The notes below the pieces were generated by a model, which worked only from the letters and a program-made list of their open reading frames with translations, did not search any database and was not told the DNA's origin. 64,000 nucleotides of DNA from Tipula vernalis (lineage: Eukaryota > Arthropoda > Insecta > Diptera > Tipulidae). Positions 30,500 through 41,439 of this stretch are shown here, piece by piece. The position numbers and the translations under genes are program-made. The stretch lies in assembly GCA_958295665.1 (NCBI GenBank), contig OY282558.1, positions 28,169,045 through 28,233,044 of the forward strand. Direction: 5' to 3'. Within the stretch, counting starts at the first letter, position 1. Every line of letters starts with the position of its first letter.

Positions 30500-32320
30500 T
30501 AAATTGTAGTCATGTAAAGTATGTCAGGCAGGAGAATTTTTTCCCTGTCTTTTTTTTTTTGAATTATCAAAATATTTTTTGAGTTTGCTGCCCTCTATGG
30601 TGGAAACGGTGAACCTCAGAAACCACATTGCTTCTAGAAATCGATAGCGTATCATGTTTTGAGGATAAAACTATAAAAAACCTTTAAAACAATTTTTTGC
30701 GCTTGATCGGTTAGTAATCCCATAGTAATAAATAGGATGAACTCGGACGATACCACGCCACATAATTTAAAAAATTTATGAATTGTAATTATAAAAATCT
30801 AATTACATATTCAAATTCAAGAAGTTTAGCACGAATAATCGACACAATTTGAGTAACATAACTACTACACTAATTTATCCATACAACCAGTTTATTCAAC
30901 GAAATTTGGTGTATTCTGAAGAAAGCGAAGTTTTTGCGACCCCTAACATGCTAAAATCTTTATGTATGTATCGATTAATTTAAACTTCCGTATAAAACCT
31001 TAGGCTGTTAATATACCTCGACACATATGACAAAAATGTTATATTTCGGTAACATAAAAATGTTTAGTCGTAGGTCTGCGAAAAAATGAATATTGTAAAA
31101 CACCTGCTGCCACGCGTTTCTATAATCATTACCCAGGTAAAAATAGTTTAGTTTAGCTCTCGTCGTCGGTCTGAGGTTTTCCATATAGGAACGATAAGCG
31201 AAAAAGTTACAATCGCCAATGGGCTGAATATTGTAAAACACCTGTTGCCACGCGTTTCTATAATCATTATCAAGGTAAAAATAGTTTAGTTTAGCTCGCT
31301 ATCTTATACCGTTTTGTTGGAACACGTGATCAACAGAGGCGATGTTAATACACTACGGCCAAAAAAACTAAACAAAGTCCCAAAACTGGTCTTCTCGGCA
31401 GATGCACCATATCTTTGGAACTAGATGGAATATTTACAAGTGGTAAACTGTTCATAACTCACGATGAATGTAGCTATTACATACGGAAATTACAGATTTT
31501 TGTTTCAAGTATATCAGGCAAGAGAATTTTTTACCTGTCCAATGTTTTTGGATTTTCAAAATATTTTTTGAGTTCGCTGCCGTTTGTGGCGTAAACAGTG
31601 AAACACAGTTACCATATTACTTCTAGAAATCGATAGCCTATTATATTCTGAGTGAAAAACTATTAAAAACTTTTCAAAAACAATTTTTCGCTTGATCGGT
31701 TAGTAATCTTATAATTAATCCACAGGACGAACTCTGACGAAACCGCGTCACATGCTATAAAAAATTTATTAATCATAATTATAAAAATCTAATTACATAT
31801 TTAGATTCAGGACATTTAGCACGACTAAACAACACCATTCGAGTAACATAGCTATACAAATTTACCCATACAACCTGTTCGTTCATCGAAATTTGGTGTA
31901 CTCTGAAGGACGCGAAGTTTTGACGACCACTAACATGCTAAAATCTTTATTTATATATCGATTAACTTAACAATAAGTATAAAGCATTACGATGTTGATA
32001 CAAATCGACACATATAACAAAAAAGTTATATTTCGGTAACATAAACATTTTTGGTCGTTGGTCTGAGGTTTTCCATATAGGAACGAAAAGCGAAAAAGGT
32101 AAAATCGCCAATGGGCTGAATATTGTAAAACACCTGTTGCCACGCGTTTCTATAATCATTACACTGTTCATAACTCACGATGAATGTAGCTATTACATAC
32201 GGAAATTACAGATTTTTGTTTCAAGTACAATATATCAGGTGGAATTCATAACACAACCTGACTATACCAATGGCAAGTTATGTTGTGAATGTGAACTGCA
32301 ACAAATGTTGCAACTTGCTT
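30500..32320. repeat. Degenerate ~0.9-kb tandem repeat family, block 1
   Basis: The markers TATCAGGCARGAGAATTTTTT, TTTCAAAATATTTTTTGAGTT and ATCGATAGCCTATTATGTTC recur here at about 30,519, 31,506 and, incompletely, 32,225. The same family fills 41,440-45,440 with about five units. Units differ by substitutions, indels and internal deletions. Short ORFs on both strands recur between units, but none is long or domain-bearing. It behaves like a complex satellite or an expanded piece of an old element. Confidence 0.75.
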
Positions 32321-32323
32321 GCA

Positions 32324-32336
32324 ATTGAGAATTAAA
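32324..32336. repeat. 13-bp target site duplication of LINE B, left
   Basis: ATTGAGAATTAAA lies immediately before the poly-T of LINE B and again at 36,003-36,015 immediately after its 5' end. Confidence 0.85.
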
Positions 32337-32862
32337 TTTTTTTTTAGATATTTATTTTATTTAATACTTTCAGAGATATATACATCGATCTTACAAGATT
32401 TTTAGTATTCTTATTTCTAATACCTTAGGGTAGTAATGCTATATTTTATGTAACCCCTATTTCTAACTGTCGCTTATTTTGAGCAAATTATGATTATTTA
32501 TTTACTTTTTATTTCAAAAAAATTTTCTTTTGCTTGCAGCGGTTATAACAATAAAATTAAAATTAAACAAAAGTAATGATAATAATAATAAAACAAAGAA
32601 TAAAAAAAATATACTTAAAACTAAAATCACCGAGAGTGAGAGGTCTTATGTTTCTTGCCTATCCTCTATGCACACCACCACCGGTTTTTAAGAAGCTGTC
32701 TAGAGACAATGCAGTCAAATCTCGCGTTCTTAGGTAAAACTCCGGAGCCGACGGCCCTTTTAGTTCCATTATCAGAGTGTTTGTGTGATTTTCGAATCTT
32801 ACCAAAAAGTTATTTAGGGACTCTTCGAGATACTCATCGATCTCTGTAATCCCTGCACTATC

Positions 32863-35844
32863 TTAAATTTCCCTATTACTGATCCACTTATACCCATCAG
32901 ATTGATCCCTGCGGAACTTTCCCGTTATAGTGCGAACTATTTTCCGCTCTAGCAGACCTATTCTTGAGAGGTGGTTTGGTGATGCTGTCAACCAAACCGG
33001 AAACCCGTAGCCTATAATGGGCCGAATTAATTGTTTGTACATTATCATACCAGTCCTATTCCTGATCCCAAGCTGTTTCATTATTGGACGGATCGTTCCA
33101 AAAGCCTTTATTGCCCTAGAAATTACATTGTTCACGTGCTGGTTAAACCCAAATCGAGAAGTTATATCTACTCCTAGGTATTTTACTTTGTCCGTTACTT
33201 TAATTCTTTACTTGTTGATTAATAACTCCAGGTTTCTGCTCTTGTGTATGGCTGATTTGCAACATTTGCCGTACGGAGGTCTAAACACTATACCTTTTGA
33301 TTTAGCTTGATTAATCTTAATACCCCATTCCTCATGATATTTGGTAAGCCTATCTATTTCGATTTCCAGCTTCTTAGCTGCTAGCTTCGGGCACGTGGAA
33401 CTACTGAATATCATTGTATCATCAGCATACATCAATGTTTCTGAGTCAGCCGCCTGACAGATTGGTTGATCATTTATAAATATGTTGTATAATGGTGGCC
33501 CTAGTCTTGTACCCTGTGGCACACCCCTATTTATCCTAATGGATGGTGAAAAAGAATCCTTTATTTTAATAGTAGCTTTTCTGTCATTAAGGAAACTATT
33601 GATTATGTCCCACCAATATTGGTTATGGTACCGACCACTTAATCACGGGAGTATTTTCCTCCAAACGGCTGACTATTGTTATGCTTGGCCATGTAGTGCC
33701 CTTGAAAAAACTGTTTGAACTAACACCAAATAGAAAGAAACTATGAAATTCGACAACTCAAATATAAACAAAGAAAAATCTTACCCGCTAACAAATTATT
33801 TATCAAATTGTTTAGTATAAAATATCTAGTGGCGCTTTCTCGGTATTTAATTGCTAACCACTGTGTAAATTTAAATTACTTCCCTTGTTGGTTAAATTAG
33901 GGACCAAATTGATCTCCCTCAATTAAAAATGAGGCCATTCCGCCAAACGGAGTCGAAAGCTTTCTCTATATCCAATAAACAAGCGACCACGACCCTCCTC
34001 CTATTCAATGAATCAGCTACCCTATCCCTAAAGTAAACTAACGCATCCACAGTCGAATGGCCAGTTCTGAAACTAAACTGATTTTCTGGTATATGCTGAT
34101 TTGCCTCGTAAATATGGTCATTCAGGTTATTCAATATAACTTGTTCCAGTATTTTTCCCATATTGTTCGTCATACTGATCGGCCTAAAATCAACTGGAAG
34201 CTCAGCTTTTGTTTTCTTTGGTAAACGAAGAATGATCGCTTCTTTCCACTTTAGGGGAAAATAAGAATTATTTATACAATTGTTAATTATCACTGTTAAG
34301 TGTTTGACAAAAATAAATGGTAGTTTCTTGATTATGTAGTTACTTATACAGTCGGGTCCTGCCGATTTTTTATTATTAATCTGCTTTATAATATCCTTAA
34401 TACCTAACGAATCGATGAGAAAGAGGTTACTGTCTGACGGAGAACTAGCTGGGTTTTCCCTGGAGAAAGATGACAAAGGAACCATGTTTCTATTATTTAG
34501 ATTATTTATAAATTCGTTCACTTTTTGTTTAGTTGAAGGTTCCCCATTAGGTATTATTTCACTATATAGAGAACTGTAGAAATTTACGAATTCTAAAGCT
34601 ATTTCTTCTGGATTGAAAGACAGACTCTGACTAATTTTGATTTGTTCTGGGGGCGAGAATCGTTTCCTTCCTGTTAAAGAGTTAATTACACTAAACATAT
34701 CAGGCCCTGGTTTAATGCGCTCTACTCTATTCACGAAGGTATTCCTAAGGTGAATCCTCATGTTTTCGTTAATCAGTATTGTTAGGCAATTAATTTGTGA
34801 CCTTAATCTTTGGAATTTTGAAGTGTTCGAGTTAAAAATTTTCCTACGTTCTCTATCCAGTGCTTTTCTAAGTTGGTTCCTTTCTCTAAATAGATTTTCT
34901 AACAACGGGAGCAAATTGGCATATTTATTATAAGTTTTTGTTTTCCTTTTTAACAATGATCACAAACACTATTGATCTCCTTAGTGATCAACTCAATGTA
35001 CTTATCAATTTCAACATTGGTAAGATTTCTTTCTCTGTCTATATGGATCTGATCTAACTTCTGAGAAGCAATATGGTAAAAATAATCGCAGTCAGCGTTT
35101 CTATATTCCACAAAACTAACGGGTGGTTTTAACAAGAACTTTAGAGAGTCTGAGAGTTTAATATCGACTTCAATTGCCATATGATCTGAGAAGCTAACTA
35201 AGTTCCTGATTACAAAATTTCTATTATGGAGGTAGTTGGCTATTAAGTTATTTGAGATCAAAAAATGATCCAAAAATGAACCAGATCTAGGGTATGACGG
35301 CTGATGTGGTACTATGTGGATCAGTTGCGATATAGAGCTTCTTAACCAGTAACTGAGAGCCCGTCCCGTTATATTGTCGGATGTATCCCAGTCAGTACAT
35401 CTGGCATTAAAATCCCTTCCAATAATACATGAATCGTATGTTTCCCCTGTGGAATTAATTGTGTCAAGATCTCTCTTGAGTTGACTGAAATTTGTTCCAG
35501 AGTGAACATACATAAATTGATATTACTATTATTGATCCTGTTTCTAAACTGATTTCTAATGAGGTTGTTTCTAAGCTATTAATATTTTTAATTTCTATTT
35601 TTGAGATTTTAAAATTACATTTAATGATTATAGCAGTGCCACGAGTACCCTTTACTTTGTCTGTTCTAATTATGTTATAATTAGGAAATTGAAGTCTATT
35701 TTTAATGTTTAATAGTGTTTCCTGGATAAGCAATATGTCGGGCTTATATTTTCTCAATAAATTGTCTAACTCGACGCGTCTCGCACAATTATACACGGAG
35801 TTACAATTTAATGAGATTATTTTTAAATTTTTTGTTTCAAACAT
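32863..35844 (-). pseudogene. LINE B ORF2: endonuclease and reverse transcriptase, several breaks
   Basis: The endonuclease (35,844-34,950 over two frames) has ISLNCNSVYN, LLIQETLL, IIGRDFNARCTDWD, SFLDHFLIS and SFSDHMAIEVD. After a further frame change the RT N-terminal half (34,956-33,919) has NNKKSAGPDCISN, DFRPISMTNNMGKILE, ENQFSFRTGHSTVDALV and LLDIEKAFDSVW. An insert at about 33,640-33,918 interrupts it. The RT then continues with NSFLNDRKATIKIKD, RGVPQGTRLGPPLYN and the catalytic MYADDTMIF (33,522-33,208), and a C-terminal part (33,135-32,863) with IVRTITGKFRRDQSDG. Three frame changes and the insert make it non-functional. The motif order is that of Jockey-type ORF2. Confidence 0.9.
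33640..33918. other. About 280-bp insert inside LINE B RT, unidentified
   Basis: The RT reading breaks after GLIF at 33,919 and resumes near 33,635 with a plausible continuation. The intervening sequence has no LINE similarity. I could not find clear terminal repeats or a target duplication, so its nature (MITE, solo LTR piece or other) is open. The approximate edges come from where RT similarity stops. Confidence 0.5.
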
Positions 35845-36002
35845 ATATTGAACATAAAAGAGATGAGAGCCGACTGTTTCTCTGTTTTATCACCCAAGTT
35901 TTTATACTGTGGTACGAATTCATTTATCTTACTAATTAAGTCCACAAAATCTAACCCAAAAAGTTCGCGACACTCTGATGTAATGAAACCAAAATTGCTT
36001 TG
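35823..36002 (-). pseudogene. LINE B ORF1 C-terminal remnant
   Basis: The last ~59 codons of ORF1, reading ITSECRELFGLDFVDLISK and ending FNICLKQKI-stop, corresponding to the GEFFAKSHELFGMSF tail of LINE A ORF1. It overlaps the ORF2 start at 35,844 by about 20 bases. The 5' truncation removed the rest, including the zinc knuckles. Confidence 0.75.
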
Positions 36003-36717
36003 ATTGAGAATTAAAAGTTTTTGGTCGTCCTTATATACAATTTTCCCATCGAAAAATCAATGTATTGTTACGCCACGCCCATCATCAAATAATTAAAATA
36101 AAATCATTTCTGTTGCTTTCCTTTTATAACTTATCGTCAAATAATCATAATTATTTATTCTTTCTTTCTAACATTTCTTTATTTTTATATAAACAAATAC
36201 AAAATTAGAATTACAGAATACAGGTTACAAAACGGTTTATGCTGTATTCTGTATTACTTCACATTCCTCTCGATATTTTCTGGGGTAAATATTCCAATTT
36301 TCACATTTTAATTTCTCCGTGGTTTTTAAACCAATTTTAAATTAGATCCGATATAATCAGTGATTTTTTAATTATTCTCATAAAATTACAATTTTGCGTT
36401 ACATATACATTCATTCCTCATAACTAGTTTAATTAATTTTCTATAATCACGAACGTTCATATGTGGGCATTTTTATATAGTGAAAAGAAATGAATTAAAA
36501 ACATTTTAAGTGAAAACGATTATTTTATTTTAAGTCGTTTCATATACATACAAATGTATTTTGATTATAAAAGTTGTAATAAACGAATTACAAATATTTG
36601 TTTTGTATTTGAAAGTGTACATAATTAACATTATTCGCACTCCAAAATTATTTATATTGAAATGTGGAATGATTTATCCAAATGTTCTCTTCCTATTTTA
36701 TAAAAAAAAGTGACATA

Positions 36718-36944
36718 CACTATCTAACAAAATTATTCACACTCCAGCCTTCTGCAAACAATTTCAAGCAAACATATTAGAACAATGTCAAGTAAAAAAT
36801 CCGAAAATATATATTTATTTCATTGTAATAAAACAATGAAATAAATATATATTTTCGGATTTTTTACTTGACATTGTTCAAATATTTTTTTTTATTGAAA
36901 TTGTATGCAAGGGGCTGGGGTGTGAATAATTTTGTTAGATAGTG
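36718..36944. mobile_element. 227-bp Tc1/mariner-like MITE (copy 2 segment)
   Basis: Duplicate of 25,424-25,649 with the same TA flanks and ends CACTATCTAACAAAATTATT, differing by a few bases. Present by segmental duplication, not by a new insertion. Confidence 0.85.
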
Positions 36945-36978
36945 TAATTATTTCGGATTTACATTCATTCATATTTAA

Positions 36979-37209
36979 CCTTCGAGCGGGCGCGCGCCGT
37001 AAAATTTACGGCGAACTTATTAATTTTCTAATAAAATAGTTTTGCAAATAAAATATTTTTTAAGCTTAAATACTATTTTTCTTTAATTATTAATAATTAC
37101 GAAACTCTATGTTATCATAAAATAGTGAATATTTGCTATAAACTGTGTAACGTAAAATTAACGGCGCGCGCTCGCTCGTGTTAAAATAAAATGCGCGCCC
37201 GCTCGAAGG
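36979..37209. mobile_element. GC-ended MITE (copy 2 segment)
   Basis: Duplicate of 25,684-25,914 with left TTAA retained (36,975-36,978). The right flank has drifted to CTCC, and the inner copy of the GC motif reads GGCGCGCGCTCGCTCG. Confidence 0.6.
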
Positions 37210-37214
37210 CTCCG

Positions 37215-39366
37215 TGCTTCATTCGATTCACTCTTCATTCATATTTAAGTGCTCAATTACATAAAAACATTATATATTATTACTTTAGATGTTTTTAGTT
37301 TCATAATTAAGTGTACAATTATAATTAAGTGTACTTTGGCGAGTTAACTTAGATAAATGTATATATCAACATCAAAATTAATTAAATCTATTATTGGAAA
37401 TTATACATAATTTAATTGAGAATAACATGAACACTTTCTATGTATAATCCACTACACTTAATAGGTGATTCGCTTGTACAATATCACCTGTGTATTTTCA
37501 AATTTAATTTTGTAAATTAGTCGTAATATTTAATTAAATTCCAATTACAAAAAACATAACTAAACATGACTTTATAAAACTCCTATTAAACCTATCATAT
37601 ACTTAGATATAAGCCAAATTCAAACGTGTAAATATTTTTATTTATACAATTATTAAATGCAACGAAAACTCCGAAAAGGTAAAAGTATTTTATAGAATGC
37701 TCCGTATTTTTGACACCATAAAATCCATGTTAAGTTATTTATAAGTTATAGATTAATATTTTGTTGCAACTACTAATTATTGCTTTGTTGCATTTTGTTT
37801 TTTTATTAAACTCGAAATACGGAAAGAAATTAAAAATTCTTACCGTAAATAAATTTAAACCATTAAAATTTATTTTAGACTAGTGTATCCATCTGTCTTT
37901 CAACACATTAAACGGTTGTAATGGAATCCAAATAAAATTAGTACAGTATAACAGTTTCAATGGTTTGAAACCAAACTAACATCTTTTTCTTGTCATTTCG
38001 ATTTCACACGATATTACTATCTCACTCCAATCAACCACATGTTTTATTGTTTTTGTTTAGGTTTTTTTTTTCATTCTAAAAAAAAAAACAAAAAATACAA
38101 ATTTTTTATAATTTTCCCGTCAGTGGTCTCGACGCGTTTGGTCACGTTTTTAAAAAAATACGAGAAAAACAAGAGTTAAAATTGTGGCGCGATTTAATAC
38201 TAAACAGTTAAAGTTAGAGCAAAAAATATGAAATAAATACAAAAAATACCGTAAGGATAATAAAAACAATTCAAGTGGATTAAAAAATGTATTACGGTTC
38301 TTTTCTTTATTACAAAATTAGAGGAAATAAATAGAAAACAAAAAATATGGATTTACTTATGTGTGCTTAACAAATAAATAAATTGTTTTGTTTTTTCATT
38401 GTGTTGACATTATTATTTAAAAGTACCGTTCTAAAGTTGAATTACAATAATTGAAAAGTATTATCAAACGTGTAATTAAAAAAAAAAAATTGAACAATAA
38501 AAAAGTGAATTCAACAATATTATTTTAATTGCTTGGTGAATTAAAAGTAAGTGAAATTATTTTTATTGAATAAATTATTTAATTGGATGATTTAAATTCG
38601 GATCGAGTGAAAAGGATTAAATTTCGTTTGCTTCCTTTCCTCTGTATCTTTTTCGTACATTTGAATTTTGAAAAGGATTTTTCAAATATTTTTTGATTAA
38701 ATTATTACTTTCGTCTTTTAAAAATATTGAAGAAATTTTTGTAACTAACTAAACCTAAAATATTCAAGGAGCTCATTTCAAGAAAAGGTTCTAAACTTCA
38801 CTTCAAATTCTTATTAAATTTAAAGAGATAATCTAACCCCAATGTATGGGCAGAGTGTCATATAGTTAGATTCCTATTTCTAAGGATTTGGCATAATAAT
38901 TATCTCGGTTGGTTATCTTATCTGTGATCCTTTGAGATATTGTATTTTGGGAATAAAGCTACGTATACTTACCACCCCTTAATTCTCCAATTGCCTATTT
39001 TGTTGTTAATTTGAGCCAAATATTTTTAATTTTTAATATTTTAAATATCTGTTAAACTCTGAATAAAATCGATTAGAAAAATTTTCTTGGAAATTATTAA
39101 AAAATTTTAAACAACCACTTTTTGAAATAATCAAGTTGAATTACAACACACATAATTCATTTCCAAAATTGTATAAGGAGGCACGATTTTAACATAGTTC
39201 AATAAGGCCTTGCAGGGCCGTGCCTAGCACATTGACCGCCCGTGTCTATATGAAAAATTAAGCTTTACCTCAAAAAAAAAAAAAAAACTATTTAAATTCA
39301 CACATTTTTTTATTTATTTAATTAATTAACATATAATATTTAATTATATTCGAACAAATATTTGTT
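37215..39366. other. Duplicated AT-rich interval without recognisable gene (copy 2)
   Basis: Counterpart of 25,920-28,060. No supported gene. The 72-codon ORF of copy 1 at 26,692 is interrupted by small changes here, arguing against coding function. Confidence 0.55.
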
Positions 39367-39405
39367 CTGAAGTTATTTGTCTCTATTAATTTTTAATTTT
39401 TAAAG

Positions 39406-40051
39406 TGAGGTCAGCTTTTTATAGACAAATTTTAATTAAAATTAAAACTAAAATAATATAATTTAGTTTTTTAAAACTTTTTATTTATTTCCTGATATTT
39501 CGACCGTTTGGTCATAATCATAGGAGTTAAAACTGTAACAATTAAGATAGAGAATTACAATTAGGATCAATAGTGTTCTTTTTTAAAAATTCTTTAAAGA
39601 AAAATGGAAATATAATTCTAATTCTTCTTCTATTCTCTTCTTTAATCACATATTTTTGTTTTAAGTTACGACGATCAGTTTTTTATGAAAATAAAGAATT
39701 TCTTTAAACGAAATTAAAGGTAAAAAATTCCTTTAAAAAACGTTTGTAAGTAAGAATAATATAAATACATATGTGATTAAAAGTAAGGAAGTTTTATTTT
39801 TATAATATTAGGTATGTAACCTATAATAGTAAATTATATTTCCATTTTTCTTTAAAGAATTTAAAAAAAAAATTTCTAAAGCTCAATAGTGTCCTAATTG
39901 TAATTCTCTATCTTAATTGTTACAGTTTTAACTCCTATGATTATGACCAAACGGTCGAAATATCAGGAAATAAATAAAAAAATTTAAAAAACTAAATTAT
40001 ATTATTTTAGTTTTAATTTTAATTAAAATTTGCTATAAAAAGCTGACCTCA
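39406..40051. mobile_element. Element with very long terminal inverted repeats (segment 2)
   Basis: Duplicate of 28,476-29,121 with the same arms starting TGAGGTCAGCTTTTTATAGA and a few indels in homopolymers. Non-coding. Confidence 0.7.
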
Positions 40052-40149
40052 ATTTAAAAATTGAAAAAAAAAATATTTAATACAACATAAATGAGTACTT
40101 ATATTAAATAAATTGCACTTTACGAGCTTCTAATTTTGAAAAAACCAAT

Positions 40150-40510
40150 GCCAAGAAAATTTTTAATTAATTTTAATTTTGAAAAGGATCTTTCTCAGGT
40201 GGCTACACTCACTGGCAATGTAAAGAGATTCTAAGAGCAACTATAGTATGTTTGGTGAAGTACTGCATAAATTATTTTGAATAATATACTCTAAAATCTC
40301 TGGTCCTATTAAATCTGACTTTAAAATATTTCGAAGTACTTTTAATTCGTCGGTCATTTCAACAGCATCGATATCCTTTTCATTCTTGACTTCATCCAAT
40401 AATTTAATTTCTAAATCTTTGCAACGTTTGGAAATATCATCATCGTTTAGAAGCTTTAAATTAATCAAGTCATACAGAAATATGAATGCATCACAATGTG
40501 AGTTTAATAA
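40150..40510 (-). pseudogene. hAT-like transposase C-terminal remnant (segment 2)
   Basis: Duplicate of 29,190-29,580. The open part (40,468-40,241) extends further than in copy 1, to LEYIIQNNLCSTSPNIL. The shifted-frame ERSFSKLKLIK block follows as in copy 1. Confidence 0.7.
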
Positions 40511-40675
40511 TCAAACCTGTATTTATAGTTATAGATTAATATTTTGTTGCTTTTTTTTATAAACAAATTATTTAAAAAAAATTTCTCGCGCTAGTACACA
40601 CTTTATTTTAAAAAAACATCACAAGTACAAAAAAAAATATTAAAAACAAATTAAAAGTCAAGCTTTTGAAAATCG

Positions 40676-40700
40676 GGTTCGGGTGTTCACCCTTCCTCAG
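40676..40700 (-). ncRNA. Hammerhead-like motif (segment 2), mutated
   Basis: Same as 29,746-29,770, but the conserved GAAAC after stem II reads GAACC, so a ribozyme here would be expected to be inactive. Confidence 0.25.
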
Positions 40701-40966
40701 TTCCTTGACTATTGCTTAAAAGGTACATAAAAGCGTTATACTTATTAGTTACGTAATACATTTTTTTTTAAAAAACATTATTTTTCCCTATTGTATAATA
40801 TGAAATCATAAATTTTGTTTGTTTTTGTGTTAATTTTTTGATTTATTAAGAGCGGGTTGTTGCGATTTTTGAGAGTGGATTTATTAAAAGTTATTTTACC
40901 AATTATCCCAAAATAAAAAATAAAAAATTGGTTGGTAATGATCCTAACTGGCCTCAGCGGATTGGT

Positions 40967-41225
40967 CTAGTTGGAGTTGGAGCCAGACTTAACAACTTTT
41001 GCCAATAAAGGCTTAGTGGCGTTATCGTCACCAACCTTATTTATCAAAGCATTGATTAATTTGCGATTTTCAGCACCCTCCGATTCAATCATTTTTAAGT
41101 CCAACTTTTCGGCGGCCCTGTCCACAATCACGTTAATTTGCTTCAAAATTTTGAAATCTTTTTAATTGAATTGGTTATCGCATACAGTACAAGAAACGAT
41201 GTCCGGCAGCGGGAATTTTGCTCTC
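40967..41225 (-). pseudogene. Small decayed coding remnant (segment 2), unknown
   Basis: Duplicate of 30,037-30,300, reading VSCTVCDNQ, the shared stop, then KILKQINVIVDRAAEKLDLK. It has one Cys-region difference (CTV in place of CTL). The family is not recognised. Confidence 0.35.
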
Positions 41226-41439
41226 TTTATTTTTTTTATCTTTTTACAACAATGCAGTTATTCAAGCGGTCATGTCTGGAAATCCCCACGCCAACCCTGA
41301 ACTTAGCCAGCTATATATACCGCACCAGACCTCTGATTGTATATCTGTTAACGACATCGCAACCTGTCGTTACAACGTACCAGTAAAATTTTTTTTGGAA
41401 GTGTTGCAAGACATTTTCGTTGTTATGTAAATTGTAGTT

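Larger units (their letters stand above)
24698..30985. repeat. Segmental duplication, copy 1
   Basis: This 6.3-kb block matches 36,011-41,920 almost continuously, with scattered substitutions and small indels. The offset is about 11,313 at the start, 11,294 at 25.4 kb and 10,930 beyond 28.44 kb, the last change caused by one MITE present only here. Both copies contain the same MITEs, long-inverted-repeat element, hAT remnant and minor ORFs. It diverges from copy 2 after ATGTATCGATTAA near 30,980, inside a degenerate repeat family. A third, diverged piece lies at 45,540-45,895. Confidence 0.95.
32337..36002 (-). mobile_element. LINE family B (Jockey clade), 5'-truncated, with target duplication
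   Basis: Minus-strand LINE with a short poly-A tail (T run at 32,337-32,345) and an exact 13-bp duplication ATTGAGAATTAAA on both sides. It starts inside ORF1, so it is a 5'-truncated but otherwise complete insertion. It carries an unrelated insert of about 280 bases within the RT. The 3' UTR (32,346-32,862) has no ORF. It is related to, but clearly diverged from, LINE A. A partial copy lies at 11,468-12,768. Confidence 0.92.
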
